A stretch of DNA of 64,000 bases, from positions 744,001 through 808,000 of the forward strand of contig NZ_CP017916.1 in assembly GCF_002119525.1 (NCBI RefSeq), given 5' to 3'. The position numbers and the translations under genes are program-made. Positions 21,206-29,712 of the stretch are shown here, in pieces; within the stretch, counting starts at the first letter, position 1; the number at the start of each line of letters is the position of its first letter. The notes beneath the pieces were generated by a model that saw only the letters and a list, made by a program, of their open reading frames with translations, was not told the DNA's origin and searched no databases. This DNA is from Vibrio syngnathi (GTDB lineage Bacteria > Pseudomonadota > Gammaproteobacteria > Enterobacterales > Vibrionaceae).

Positions 21206-22381
21206 ATGAACAGTTACGATATTGTAGTCGTCGGTGGCGGCATGGTTGGTGCAGCAACAGCAATCGGTTTTGCAAAGCAAGGTCTGAGTGTTGCGGTGAT
21301 CGAAGGTTTTGCCCCACAAGCTTTTGATGAGTCGCAAGCGATGGACATTCGTGTGTCAGCGATTTCTCAAGCATCGGTCGATTTGCTTGAAGATCTTGGT
21401 GCATGGCAAAGTATTGCAGCGATGCGCGTCTGTTCTTACAAGCGATTGGAAACTTGGGAACATCCAGAGTGTCGTACTCGGTTTGATGCAGCATCTCTTG
21501 ATTTACCTCGTTTAGGCTATATTGTCGAGAACAGACTGATCCAGTTAGGTTTATGGTCTCAATTTGATGCCTACGACAATCTCGACTTGTTATGTCCAGA
21601 AAAGCTTGATGAGATTGAGTTTGGTGAAACCAATATCGTTAAGCTTCAATCAGGAGCTGAGTTATCAGCGAAGTGGGTGATTGGTGCTGATGGCGCGAAC
21701 TCAGCCGTTCGTCAGCAAGCTGGGATTGGTATTACCGCTTGGGATTATCGACAGCACTGCATGCTTATCAACGTAGAAACAGAACAGCCTCAACAAGATA
21801 TTACTTGGCAGCAATTCCTACCAACTGGTCCTCGTTCATTTTTGCCATTGTGTTCTCTAACCTCCGACGGTCAAGAAGTCGGGCAGGGATCGTTGGTTTG
21901 GTATGACTCCCCATCTCGCATTAAGCAATTATCATCGATGAGCCCTGAAAAGCTGCGTAATGAAGTACTTGCTAACTTCCCCACGGAATTAGGAGACATC
22001 AAAGTCCTCAACTCTGGTTCGTTCCCTCTTACTCGACGTCATGCGCAATCTTACTTCAAGAACAATTGTATTTTGGTTGGAGATTCTGCACACACGATCA
22101 ACCCATTAGCAGGGCAGGGTGTCAATTTAGGCTTTAAAGATGTTGCCGCTCTATTAGATATTTCCAAAGAAAAAGGTGAATTGAATCAAGCTGTAGCAAG
22201 ACGCTATGAAGTGATGAGAAGAGGCGACAACTTAATGATGCAGAGTGGAATGGATTTCTTCTACAAGACATTCAGCAACGACATTGGCCCGTTAAAGTTT
22301 GTCCGCAATGCTGCACTAAAGTTAGCAGAAAACTCAGGGCCGATTAAAGCTCAAGTATTGAAATACGCCTTGGGCCTTTAA
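21206..22381 (+). CDS. ubiF: Ubiquinone-biosynthesis FAD hydroxylase (UbiF/UbiH family)
   Basis: Flavin monooxygenase hydroxylating the quinone ring of the ubiquinone precursor. It has 391 residues. The N-terminal FAD motif is VVGGGMVGAATAIGFAKQG, DG is in VIGADGANSAVRQQAG, and the second FAD motif is GDSAHTINPLAGQGVNLG. The UbiF assignment among the UbiF/H/I paralogs rests on the neighbouring divergent miaB, which is the E. coli arrangement. The sequence alone identifies the family better than the exact ring position. Confidence 0.85.
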   Translation: MNSYDIVVVGGGMVGAATAIGFAKQGLSVAVIEGFAPQAFDESQAMDIRVSAISQASVDLLEDLGAWQSIAAMRVCSYKRLETWEHPECRTRFDAASLDLPRLGYIVENRLIQLGLWSQFDAYDNLDLLCPEKLDEIEFGETNIVKLQSGAELSAKWVIGADGANSAVRQQAGIGITAWDYRQHCMLINVETEQPQQDITWQQFLPTGPRSFLPLCSLTSDGQEVGQGSLVWYDSPSRIKQLSSMSPEKLRNEVLANFPTELGDIKVLNSGSFPLTRRHAQSYFKNNCILVGDSAHTINPLAGQGVNLGFKDVAALLDISKEKGELNQAVARRYEVMRRGDNLMMQSGMDFFYKTFSNDIGPLKFVRNAALKLAENSGPIKAQVLKYALGL

Positions 22382-22412
22382 AACGGTTAGTTCAGGTTGT
22401 TTTTATAGATAA

Positions 22413-22437
22413 GGAGAGCCGATGCTCTCTTTTTTTG
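22413..22437 (+). terminator. Intrinsic terminator downstream of ubiF
   Basis: GAGAGC, loop CGAT, GCTCTC, then seven T's. It is oriented for ubiF, 33 bases after its stop. Confidence 0.85.
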
Positions 22438-22458
22438 TTTTTGTTTTTGTTGTAGTGC

Positions 22459-23505
22459 TTATTGTTGCTGAGTAACACAAACAGGCGCATCAATAGCTAA
22501 AGAGCATCCCGTATAGGTGAGAGAACCATCCTCAACATTGCGTTTGAATGACGCGAGGTTGTTGGAGTGCTGGTTGGCGGCGATAAGCCATTGGCCGTCA
22601 TTAGTGATATGAAAGTCGCGAGGGAACTTACCTTCAACATCGTAACTATCCATAAAAATGAGCTTTTGAGTGACTGAATCGATTCGAAAACAACTGATTC
22701 TTGATTGATGTCGGCAAGACACATAAAGGAATTGCTCATCAGGCGATAGCTTAATTGCAGCGGCGGCTTCTCCCTTATCCATATTAGGTAATGCATCAAT
22801 CTCATCCACTATATTCCAAATACCTAAAGACTTTTCCAAAATCAATATCGTTTCAGAGAGCTCACAGATTACATAGGCTTTGTCTTCAGCTTTGTTGAAG
22901 ATTAGGTGACGAGTTCCATTTCCTGCGGGCGCTTTAATAGACTGCATTGGCTCATCAAGGAACTCTTCTTGCTCTTCGTCAAAGTAATAGAAGTTGATTC
23001 GATCGGTGCCGAGATCGACAGTCACAAACTGTGGTGAGTTTTGTAAGAACAAACATTGATGGGCGTGTGGGCTAGTTTGTCTGTCTTTGTTCGGCCCTGA
23101 GCCAACCATCTTGATTGTTTTGAGTCGTTTATCGATGTTGCCATTGATACTTAAGCTAAAGATATCAAATGTACCTGACGAGTATTGGGAAGTTATAGCA
23201 AATTTATTGTGTGGATCTATCGCAACGTGGCAGGGGTGAGCGCCCGAGATTAGGCCTGTATTGGACGCGATTTGTGAATCAACATTAGGTATATGAATGA
23301 GTTTCGGCAGTTTCTTTTGCTCAACCTCAGATGCTGTATAGATTCCAGACTTTGTCGCGGTGACAAAAGAGGGGTTATGACATTCGGCAATAAGCTCTAG
23401 AGGTAATAGTTTTCCTGTTTCTAGATCTAACTGAGTTTGATAGACACCTTGGCTTTTACTTGGCGTATCCGTGTAGCAACCGATCGTTAATGGGAGGGTT
23501 TTCAT
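22459..23505 (-). CDS. Lactonase-family beta-propeller protein (6-phosphogluconolactonase YbhE type)
   Basis: A 348-residue cytoplasmic protein with no signal peptide. Repeated blade-like segments such as HPCHVAIDPHNKFAITSQYSSG, SPHAHQCLF, TRHLIFN and KLSPDEQFLYVSCRHQSRIS are typical of the seven-bladed lactonase (Pgl/YbhE) family. E. coli Pgl of this fold hydrolyses 6-phosphogluconolactone in the pentose phosphate pathway. Many relatives have unproven substrates, so the exact reaction is inferred. It stands alone: it converges on ubiF and ends before the tRNA array terminator. Confidence 0.8.
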   Translation of the reverse strand: MKTLPLTIGCYTDTPSKSQGVYQTQLDLETGKLLPLELIAECHNPSFVTATKSGIYTASEVEQKKLPKLIHIPNVDSQIASNTGLISGAHPCHVAIDPHNKFAITSQYSSGTFDIFSLSINGNIDKRLKTIKMVGSGPNKDRQTSPHAHQCLFLQNSPQFVTVDLGTDRINFYYFDEEQEEFLDEPMQSIKAPAGNGTRHLIFNKAEDKAYVICELSETILILEKSLGIWNIVDEIDALPNMDKGEAAAAIKLSPDEQFLYVSCRHQSRISCFRIDSVTQKLIFMDSYDVEGKFPRDFHITNDGQWLIAANQHSNNLASFKRNVEDGSLTYTGCSLAIDAPVCVTQQQ

Positions 23506-23626
23506 AGGTAGTCATACTCAATTAGAAAGTGGAGCAGACATTGTCTTATAAAATCGTATTAAAAGTGAGGTTATAGAAGAGAATACTTGGTGACTTGGCT
23601 AGCAGAATTGCATATTCCAGATAAAA

Positions 23627-23653
23627 CAAAACCCAGCTAAAAAGCTGGGTTCT
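23627..23653 (-). terminator. Terminator of the tRNA array
   Basis: ACCCAGCT, loop AAAA, AGCTGGGT at 23631-23650. On the minus strand it is followed by TTTTGTTTTAT, directly after the last tRNA-Leu. Confidence 0.85.
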
Positions 23654-23662
23654 ATTCAATGA

Positions 23663-23747
23663 TGGTGCGGTCGGAGAGACTTGAACTCTCACACCTTACG
23701 GCGCCAGAACCTAAATCTGGTGCGTCTACCAATTCCGCCACGACCGC
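23663..23747 (-). tRNA. tRNA-Leu (anticodon TAG), array copy 1, variant
   Basis: 85 bases including encoded CCA, with acceptor stem GCGGTCG/CGACCGC, anticodon TAG within GATTTAGGTTC, and a long variable arm (class II). Its variable-arm loop reads CGTAAGG where the other eight copies read CGAGAGG. It is last in the transcript. Confidence 0.95.
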
Positions 23748-23815
23748 AGCAAAGCTTTTACTCTAGCAAAGAGTATAGTTAAGAAGACTTATGGTTTGTC
23801 TAAGTAACGTTGTAA

Positions 23816-23890
23816 TGGCTGGGCTACCTGGATTCGAACCAGGGAATGCTGGCATCAAAAGCCAGTGCCTTACCGCTTGGCGATAGCCCA
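23816..23890 (-). tRNA. tRNA-Gln (anticodon TTG), copy 1
   Basis: 75 bases with CCA, acceptor TGGGCTA/TAGCCCA, anticodon loop CTTTTGA with TTG. Identical to the other five Gln copies. Confidence 0.95.
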
Positions 23891-23919
23891 ACAGGATATC
23901 AATTAAGATATCTAAATAA

Positions 23920-24004
23920 TGGTGCGGTCGGAGAGACTTGAACTCTCACACCTCTCGGCGCCAGAACCTAAATCTGGTGCGTCTACCAATTCCGCCACGA
24001 CCGC
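23920..24004 (-). tRNA. tRNA-Leu (TAG), copy 2
   Basis: 85 bases with CCA, class II variable arm of the CGAGAGG type, anticodon TAG. Lies in the first 600-bp unit. Confidence 0.95.
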
Positions 24005-24114
24005 AGCAAAGCTTTCCTCTCAACTAAGTAAAGAGCCTAGCGAAGAGTATAGTTATATCGACATTGGTGATTCAATATAACGTTGTTTGTACTTTTTCTT
24101 TCATAAAGAAAGAA

Positions 24115-24191
24115 TGGTGGCTACTGCGGGATTCGAACCTGCGACCCCATCATTATGAGTGATGTGCTCTAACCAACTGAGCTAAGTAGCC
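24115..24191 (-). tRNA. tRNA-Met (CAT, elongator), copy 1
   Basis: 77 bases with CCA, acceptor GGCTACT/AGTAGCC, anticodon loop CTCATAA with CAT. The paired first acceptor base pair (G-C) and similarity to E. coli metT/metU indicate the elongator, not the initiator. Confidence 0.95.
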
Positions 24192-24243
24192 AATAGTGAA
24201 TTTTTATGTATTCACTATTTTATCTCTAATTAAAGAGAAATAA

Positions 24244-24328
24244 TGGTGCGGTCGGAGAGACTTGAACTCTCACACCTCTCGGCGCCAGAACCTAAATCTG
24301 GTGCGTCTACCAATTCCGCCACGACCGC
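24244..24328 (-). tRNA. tRNA-Leu (TAG), copy 3
   Basis: 85 bases with CCA, same sequence as copy 2. Lies in the first 600-bp unit. Confidence 0.95.
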
Positions 24329-24415
24329 AGCAAAGCTTTCCTCTCAACTAAGCAAAGAGCCTAGCGAAGAGTATATAGTTAAGAAGACTTATGGTTTGTC
24401 TAAGTAACGTTGTAA

Positions 24416-24490
24416 TGGCTGGGCTACCTGGATTCGAACCAGGGAATGCTGGCATCAAAAGCCAGTGCCTTACCGCTTGGCGATAGCCCA
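24416..24490 (-). tRNA. tRNA-Gln (TTG), copy 2
   Basis: 75 bases with CCA, identical to copy 1 and exactly 600 bases from it. Confidence 0.95.
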
Positions 24491-24519
24491 ACAGGATATC
24501 AATTAAGATATCTAAATAA

Positions 24520-24604
24520 TGGTGCGGTCGGAGAGACTTGAACTCTCACACCTCTCGGCGCCAGAACCTAAATCTGGTGCGTCTACCAATTCCGCCACGA
24601 CCGC
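24520..24604 (-). tRNA. tRNA-Leu (TAG), copy 4
   Basis: 85 bases with CCA, the 600-bp-offset duplicate of copy 2. Confidence 0.95.
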
Positions 24605-24714
24605 AGCAAAGCTTTCCTCTCAACTAAGTAAAGAGCCTAGCGAAGAGTATAGTTATATCGACATTGGTGATTCAATATAACGTTGTTTGTACTTTTTCTT
24701 TCATAAAGAAAGAA

Positions 24715-24791
24715 TGGTGGCTACTGCGGGATTCGAACCTGCGACCCCATCATTATGAGTGATGTGCTCTAACCAACTGAGCTAAGTAGCC
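24715..24791 (-). tRNA. tRNA-Met (CAT, elongator), copy 2
   Basis: 77 bases with CCA, the 600-bp-offset duplicate of Met copy 1. Confidence 0.95.
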
Positions 24792-24843
24792 AATAGTGAA
24801 TTTTTATGTATTCACTATTTTATCTCTAATTAAAGAGAAATAA

Positions 24844-24928
24844 TGGTGCGGTCGGAGAGACTTGAACTCTCACACCTCTCGGCGCCAGAACCTAAATCTG
24901 GTGCGTCTACCAATTCCGCCACGACCGC
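24844..24928 (-). tRNA. tRNA-Leu (TAG), copy 5
   Basis: 85 bases with CCA, the 600-bp-offset duplicate of Leu copy 3. Confidence 0.95.
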
Positions 24929-25015
24929 AGCAAAGCTTTCCTCTCAACTAAGCAAAGAGCCTAGCGAAGAGTATATAGTTAAGAAGACTTATGGTTTGTC
25001 TAAGTAACGTTGTAA

Positions 25016-25090
25016 TGGCTGGGCTACCTGGATTCGAACCAGGGAATGCTGGCATCAAAAGCCAGTGCCTTACCGCTTGGCGATAGCCCA
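25016..25090 (-). tRNA. tRNA-Gln (TTG), copy 3
   Basis: 75 bases with CCA. It lies in the partial third 600-bp unit. Confidence 0.95.
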
Positions 25091-25119
25091 ACAGGATATC
25101 AATTAAGATATCTAAATAA

Positions 25120-25204
25120 TGGTGCGGTCGGAGAGACTTGAACTCTCACACCTCTCGGCGCCAGAACCTAAATCTGGTGCGTCTACCAATTCCGCCACGA
25201 CCGC
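25120..25204 (-). tRNA. tRNA-Leu (TAG), copy 6
   Basis: 85 bases with CCA. It is the last gene of the 600-bp repeat; identity breaks at 25211. Confidence 0.95.
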
Positions 25205-25312
25205 AGCAAATCTTTATAGTTATATCGACATTGGTGGTTCGATGTAACGTTGTGCTCTTGGTTTGCTATTTAGCTTAAAAACAAGCCAACTAAAAACAAA
25301 GAGTTTTAATAG

Positions 25313-25387
25313 TGGCTGGGCTACCTGGATTCGAACCAGGGAATGCTGGCATCAAAAGCCAGTGCCTTACCGCTTGGCGATAGCCCA
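25313..25387 (-). tRNA. tRNA-Gln (TTG), copy 4
   Basis: 75 bases with CCA. It lies in the first 297-bp unit. Confidence 0.95.
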
Positions 25388-25416
25388 ACAGGATGTCAAT
25401 TAAGACATCTAAATAA

Positions 25417-25501
25417 TGGTGCGGTCGGAGAGACTTGAACTCTCACACCTCTCGGCGCCAGAACCTAAATCTGGTGCGTCTACCAATTCCGCCACGACCG
25501 C
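25417..25501 (-). tRNA. tRNA-Leu (TAG), copy 7
   Basis: 85 bases with CCA, variable arm CGAGAGG type. Lies in the first 297-bp unit. Confidence 0.95.
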
Positions 25502-25610
25502 AGCAAATCTTTATAGTTATATCGATATTGGTGATTCGATGTAACGTTGTGCTCTTGGTTTACTATTTAGCTTAAAAACAAGCTAAGTAAAAAACAAAGA
25601 GTTTTAATAG

Positions 25611-25685
25611 TGGCTGGGCTACCTGGATTCGAACCAGGGAATGCTGGCATCAAAAGCCAGTGCCTTACCGCTTGGCGATAGCCCA
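25611..25685 (-). tRNA. tRNA-Gln (TTG), copy 5
   Basis: 75 bases with CCA. It lies in the second 298-bp unit. Confidence 0.95.
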
Positions 25686-25714
25686 ACAGGATATCAATTA
25701 AGATATCTAAATAA

Positions 25715-25799
25715 TGGTGCGGTCGGAGAGACTTGAACTCTCACACCTCTCGGCGCCAGAACCTAAATCTGGTGCGTCTACCAATTCCGCCACGACCGC
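25715..25799 (-). tRNA. tRNA-Leu (TAG), copy 8
   Basis: 85 bases with CCA. It lies in the second 298-bp unit. Confidence 0.95.
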
Positions 25800-25909
25800 A
25801 GCAAAGCTTTCCTCTCAACTAAGTAAAGAGCCTAGCGAAGAGTATAGTTATATCGACATTGGTGATTCAATATAACGTTGTTTGTACTTTTTCTTTCATA
25901 AAGAAAGAA

Positions 25910-25986
25910 TGGTGGCTACTGCGGGATTCGAACCTGCGACCCCATCATTATGAGTGATGTGCTCTAACCAACTGAGCTAAGTAGCC
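25910..25986 (-). tRNA. tRNA-Met (CAT, elongator), copy 3
   Basis: 77 bases with CCA, identical to the other Met copies. Its downstream spacer (25800-25909) equals the spacer after Met copies 1 and 2. Confidence 0.95.
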
Positions 25987-26063
25987 ATCTGAGAGCGAAG
26001 TAATATAATATAATCTCGCTTCCAATGCCATTATCTTTTTAAAGATAATTACACTTTAAATTG

Positions 26064-26138
26064 TGGCTGGGCTACCTGGATTCGAACCAGGGAATGCTGG
26101 CATCAAAAGCCAGTGCCTTACCGCTTGGCGATAGCCCA
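26064..26138 (-). tRNA. tRNA-Gln (TTG), copy 6
   Basis: 75 bases with CCA. Flanking spacers are unlike the repeated units. Confidence 0.95.
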
Positions 26139-26167
26139 ACAATGATATCAATTAAGATATCTCAATA

Positions 26168-26252
26168 TGGTGCGGTCGGAGAGACTTGAACTCTCACACC
26201 TCTCGGCGCCAGAACCTAAATCTGGTGCGTCTACCAATTCCGCCACGACCGC
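26168..26252 (-). tRNA. tRNA-Leu (TAG), copy 9
   Basis: 85 bases with CCA, second gene of the transcript. The spacer towards Met copy 4 is unique. Confidence 0.95.
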
Positions 26253-26320
26253 TTTACTTTCCTAAAAACTCTTTGCTGTAAATAAACATATGTTTAATAA
26301 CAAACAGAGTGCTTAGGAAA

Positions 26321-26397
26321 TGGTGGCTACTGCGGGATTCGAACCTGCGACCCCATCATTATGAGTGATGTGCTCTAACCAACTGAGCTAAGTAGCC
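26321..26397 (-). tRNA. tRNA-Met (CAT, elongator), copy 4
   Basis: 77 bases with CCA, first gene of the transcript, about 50 bases after the predicted start site. The Met-Leu-Gln opening matches the E. coli metT-leuW-glnU order. Confidence 0.95.
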
Positions 26398-26444
26398 ATT
26401 TCCAAATTGTTGCTCATTTCGAGACGTTGCCGCTTCGTTGTGAA

Positions 26445-26482
26445 CGGGGCGCATTATGCGGAGTTGAGTGAAACCCGTCAAC
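26445..26482 (-). promoter_or_regulatory. tRNA array promoter with GC-rich (stringent) discriminator
   Basis: On the minus strand TTGACG (26476-26481), a 17-base spacer, CATAAT (26453-26458), then GCGCCCC. A near-consensus -35/-10 with a GC-rich discriminator is the hallmark of stable-RNA promoters repressed by ppGpp/DksA. It is the only strong promoter seen for the 19 genes. Confidence 0.8.
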
Positions 26483-26626
26483 TTTTTTTTTGAATAAATC
26501 ACGAATAAACATCTGTTCGGTTTCTTTTTAGTCAAAGAGGCGTATTTGTCAGCAAGAAATAGGTTCAAATGCCGATATATATAGGAAGTTAAGTTTTGGA
26601 TAAGAAGCTCTTTAGAAAGAGCGAAA

Positions 26627-26660
26627 ATGAAAAAGGCCAGTGAATTCACTGGCCTTTTAT
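26627..26660 (-). terminator. Intrinsic terminator downstream of ychF
   Basis: AAAGGCCAGTGAA pairs with TTCACTGGCCTTT in an almost unbroken palindrome centred on GAATTC, followed by TTTTTC on the minus strand. It lies 20 bases after the ychF stop and insulates it from the tRNA promoter. Confidence 0.85.
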
Positions 26661-26677
26661 TAGATGTTTATCGGTAA

Positions 26678-27769
26678 TTAAACGTTGAAACGGAAGTGAA
26701 CAACATCACCGTCTTTAACGATGTATTCTTTGCCTTCAAGACGCCATTTACCTGCATCTTTTGCTCCGCTTTCACCGCCAAATTCGATGAAATGTTCGTA
26801 ACCAACTACTTCAGCACGGATGAATCCTTTTTCGAAGTCGGTGTGGATCTTACCTGCAGCTTGTGGCGCAGTCGCACCTACAGGGATAGTCCAAGCGCGA
26901 ACTTCTTTAACACCCGCAGTAAAGTAAGTTTGAAGAGTCAGTAGTTCGTAACCAGAGCGGATCACTCGGTTAAGGCCTGGTTCTTCGATACCCATGTCTG
27001 CAAGGAACTCTTCACGATCTTCATCGTCAAGTTCAGAAAGCTCAGATTCGATTGCAGCACAAACAGCAACAACAACGTTGTTCTCTTTTTCTGCGTACTC
27101 ACGAACTGCGTCTAGGTAAGGGTTGTTTTCAAAACCATCTTCAGCAACGTTTGCGATGTACATTGTTGGCTTAAGTGTTAGGAAGTTAAGGTAGTCGATC
27201 GCCGCTACTTCTTCTTTAGCAAGTTCAACAGTACGAGCCATACCACCTTCAGTCAGGATAGGTAGTAGCTTTTCAAGAACCGTAGTTTCGAATTTAGCGT
27301 CTTTATCGCCGCCTTTTGCTTTTTTAGCATTGCGGAAGATCGCACGTTCACAGCTATCTAGATCGGCAAGAGCAAGCTCAAGGTTGATCACTTCGATATC
27401 TTCGATAGGTGATACTTTGCCTGAAACGTGAACGATGTTTTCGTTTTCAAAGCAGCGTACAACGTGACCGATAGCATCAGTTTCGCGGATGTTAGCTAGG
27501 AACTTGTTACCTAGACCTTCGCCTTTAGATGCGCCAGCAACTAGGCCTGCGATATCTACGAATTCCATTGTCGTTGGAAGGATCTTCTGTGGATTAACAA
27601 TTTTTGCTAATGCATCTAAGCGTAGATCTGGAACCGGAACGATACCTGTGTTTGGTTCGATCGTACAAAATGGAAAGTTTGCTGCTTCGATGCCTGCTTT
27701 AGTCAGTGCGTTAAACAGAGTTGACTTACCAACGTTTGGTAGACCAACGATGCCACATTTAAAACCCAT
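26678..27769 (-). CDS. ychF: Redox-regulated ATPase/GTPase YchF
   Basis: Obg-family P-loop NTPase (OLA1 relative) that binds ATP and ribosomes. It has 363 residues from [17 protein letters not shown]. The G1 loop is GLPNVGKST, and a C-terminal TGS domain ends [10 protein letters not shown]. The frame can be extended 20 codons upstream, but that would overlap pth by 50 bases. The ATG at 27769 has AAGG upstream and matches the universal N-terminus. It is 10 bases after pth. Confidence 0.97.
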   Translation of the reverse strand: MGFKCGIVGLPNVGKSTLFNALTKAGIEAANFPFCTIEPNTGIVPVPDLRLDALAKIVNPQKILPTTMEFVDIAGLVAGASKGEGLGNKFLANIRETDAIGHVVRCFENENIVHVSGKVSPIEDIEVINLELALADLDSCERAIFRNAKKAKGGDKDAKFETTVLEKLLPILTEGGMARTVELAKEEVAAIDYLNFLTLKPTMYIANVAEDGFENNPYLDAVREYAEKENNVVVAVCAAIESELSELDDEDREEFLADMGIEEPGLNRVIRSGYELLTLQTYFTAGVKEVRAWTIPVGATAPQAAGKIHTDFEKGFIRAEVVGYEHFIEFGGESGAKDAGKWRLEGKEYIVKDGDVVHFRFNV

Positions 27770-27779
27770 GATATAAACC

Positions 27780-28370
27780 TTATTCTGCTTTGAACGTATG
27801 TAAGCGATTTTGTGCTTTTGGTAGGCCATCTTTCAATAAGATGTCTAGGCTACGAACCGATTCGTCAACGACAGCCTCGATACACTCTTGCTCTTTCGCA
27901 GGAGCTTTGCCTAATACATAACCTGCAACTTTATCTTTGTGTCCTGGATGGCCAATGCCTAATCTAAGACGATAGAATTCTTTATTGTTACCCTGTTTGC
28001 TGATGATGTCTTTCAGACCATTATGTCCTCCATGACCACCACCTTTTTTAAACTTTCCAATACCAGGAGGAAGATCTAACTCATCGTGAGCGACCATGAT
28101 CTCTTCTGGCTTAATTTGGTAGAACTTTGCTAAGGCAGCAACTGCTTTGCCTGACAAGTTCATAAAAGTCGTTGGGATCAGCAAACGAAGATCTTCACCA
28201 TGAACCATGATACGACCCGTTAGGCCAAAGAACTTTGGTTCGTTCTTCAGTGTCACGTTATGTACACGTGCTAATTCTTCAACTACCCAAGCACCCGCAT
28301 TGTGGCGAGTTTTGGCGTATTCTGGACCTGGATTAGCCAGTCCAACGAGAAGTTTTATTTGTTGGCTCAA
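27780..28370 (-). CDS. pth: Peptidyl-tRNA hydrolase
   Basis: Releases tRNA from prematurely dropped peptidyl-tRNA. The 196 residues match the Vibrio length. [19 protein letters not shown] contains the catalytic-site Asn and His, MNLSGKAV carries the second conserved Asn, and HDELDLPPG the conserved Asp. The start codon is TTG with a weak ribosome binding site; the residues after it align with the family start. It is coupled to ychF downstream. Confidence 0.96.
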
Positions 28371-28492
28371 GGTATGGATCTCTCTTGGGATTTCAAAAAG
28401 CGCCGTATGATATCACAGTTTATGAAAAAGGTGCGAGCTAGCTGATAGCAACTCAATGATTCAAACTGTGCTCAAATTCACTTTGTGGTCGT

Positions 28493-28655
28493 TATACCAA
28501 TCGTAGTAAATAACTGGTCACCCTAGCTGGTTAAAATGCTCGATAACTGCGTTATAATTTTTGATTGTAGAATAACTACTTATCAAAAAATCACGCCTTG
28601 TTCTCAAGCTTTTTTCCTGCGCTATTTCTGAACACTTACTTACTGTGATTGGTAT
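28493..28655. repeat. 163-bp MITE-like element with 27-bp terminal inverted repeats (long form)
   Basis: The left end ATACCAATCGTAGTAAATAA... and the complement of the right end ATACCAATCACAGTAAGTAA... match at about 22 of 27 positions. The same ends, and the CCCTAGCT inside the left end, recur in the short element at 37083-37145. No transposase is present, so this is a non-autonomous dispersed repeat. Confidence 0.8.
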
Positions 28656-28661
28656 TAGATA

Positions 28662-28692
28662 TAAAAAAAGCACTTCATCGAATGAAGTGCTT
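28662..28692 (-). terminator. Intrinsic terminator downstream of prs
   Basis: AGCACTTCAT, loop CGA, ATGAAGTGCT at 28669-28691. On the minus strand it is followed by seven T's. Confidence 0.85.
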
Positions 28693-28740
28693 AATATCTT
28701 TTTCAGATTGTTCTGCTAAAGCAAAGCTATAGAGCTTTGA

Positions 28741-29685
28741 TTAGTTGAACATCGCAGAGATAGACTCTTCGTTGCTGATACGACGAATCGCTTCAGCAAG
28801 CATGCGAGAAAGGCTTAGTTCAGTTACTTTACCTGTCGCAGCCATCTCTGGAGAAAGCTTGATTGAATCAGTAACAATAACTTGGTCTAGAACTGAATTG
28901 CGGATGTTTTCTGCAGCAGTACCAGAGAATACAGCGTGAGTTGCGTAAGCGAATACACGCTTAGCACCGCGCTCTTTAAGCGCTTCAGCTGCTTTACACA
29001 GTGTGCCACCAGTGTCGATCATGTCATCAACGATAACACAGTCACGACCTTCAACATCACCGATTAGGTTCATTACTTCAGAAACGTTAGCACGTGGACG
29101 ACGCTTATCAACGATAGCGATGTCAACATCACCTAGCGCTTTAGCTGTAGCTCGAGCACGTACAACACCACCAAGGTCTGGAGAAACCACTACTGGGTTT
29201 TCTAGACCACGGTTAGCCATGTCTTCTAGAAGAACTGGAGTGCCGAAGATGTTATCAACAGGTACATCGAAGAAGCCTTGGATTTGCTCTGCGTGTAGGT
29301 CGATAGTAAGAACGCGGTCAACGCCAACGTTAGAAAGGAAATCTGCAACAACTTTTGCAGTAATAGGCACACGAGCAGAACGTACACGACGATCTTGACG
29401 GGCATAACCGAAGTAAGGGATTACAGCAGTAATACGGCCAGCAGAAGCACGGCGCATTGCGTCAATCATTACCACCAATTCCATAAGGTTGTCATTGGTT
29501 GGTGCACAAGTTGATTGAATCAGGAATACATCGCTACCACGAACGTTTTCATTGATTTGAACAGCGACTTCGCCATCAGAAAAACGGTCTACAGTAGCAT
29601 CGCCAAGAGAGATGTATAGACGATCAGCAATACGTTGGGCTAGTTCAGGTGTTGCGTTACCAGCAAATAGCTTCATATCAGGCAC
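28741..29685 (-). CDS. prs: Ribose-phosphate pyrophosphokinase
   Basis: Makes PRPP from ribose 5-phosphate and ATP for nucleotide, histidine and tryptophan synthesis. It has 314 residues and begins [17 protein letters not shown] from a GTG start, the same start choice as E. coli prs, with GAGG upstream. The PRPP-binding loop is [14 protein letters not shown] and the flexible ATP loop is [10 protein letters not shown]. It is 27 bases after ispE, so lolB-ispE-prs is probably one transcript. Confidence 0.98.
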   Translation of the reverse strand: MPDMKLFAGNATPELAQRIADRLYISLGDATVDRFSDGEVAVQINENVRGSDVFLIQSTCAPTNDNLMELVVMIDAMRRASAGRITAVIPYFGYARQDRRVRSARVPITAKVVADFLSNVGVDRVLTIDLHAEQIQGFFDVPVDNIFGTPVLLEDMANRGLENPVVVSPDLGGVVRARATAKALGDVDIAIVDKRRPRANVSEVMNLIGDVEGRDCVIVDDMIDTGGTLCKAAEALKERGAKRVFAYATHAVFSGTAAENIRNSVLDQVIVTDSIKLSPEMAATGKVTELSLSRMLAEAIRRISNEESISAMFN

Positions 29686-29712
29686 GGTGGAAACCTCGGG
29701 TTGCGTCCAGTT

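Larger units (their letters stand above)
23774..25210. repeat. Perfect 600-bp tandem repeat inside the tRNA array (2.4 copies)
   Basis: Bases 23774-24610 are identical, base for base by eye, to 24374-25210, that is, at an offset of exactly 600. One unit carries Gln, Leu, Met and Leu tRNA genes plus all spacers. Complete spacer identity points to a recent duplication or ongoing gene conversion. Confidence 0.95.
25205..25799. repeat. Near-identical 297/298-bp tandem Gln-Leu units
   Basis: Bases 25205-25501 and 25502-25799 each hold a spacer, one tRNA-Gln and one tRNA-Leu. The spacers differ at roughly ten positions, so this duplication is older than the 600-bp one beside it. Confidence 0.85.
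28371..28740. other. prs/pth intergenic region
   Basis: 370 non-coding bases. They hold the prs terminator, a 163-bp inverted-repeat element (annotated separately) and about 120 bases upstream of pth in which I see no clear promoter. No RNA gene was recognised. Confidence 0.6.

Noticed and set aside
23663..26397. Regularly spaced repeats resembling a CRISPR array
   Set aside because: The repeated units are 75-85 bases, fold as tRNAs with anticodons and encoded CCA, and the spacers are themselves repeated.
26359..26649. Open frame of 96 codons on the minus strand at the start of the tRNA array
   Set aside because: It runs through the tRNA promoter and the first tRNA-Met; the translated sequence has no family resemblance.
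27770..27829. 20-codon N-terminal extension of ychF
   Set aside because: It overlaps pth by 50 bases, and the family begins at MGFKCGIVG with a ribosome binding site in place.
29003..29398. 131-codon plus-strand frame inside prs
   Set aside because: Antisense shadow; composition follows the reversed prs codons.
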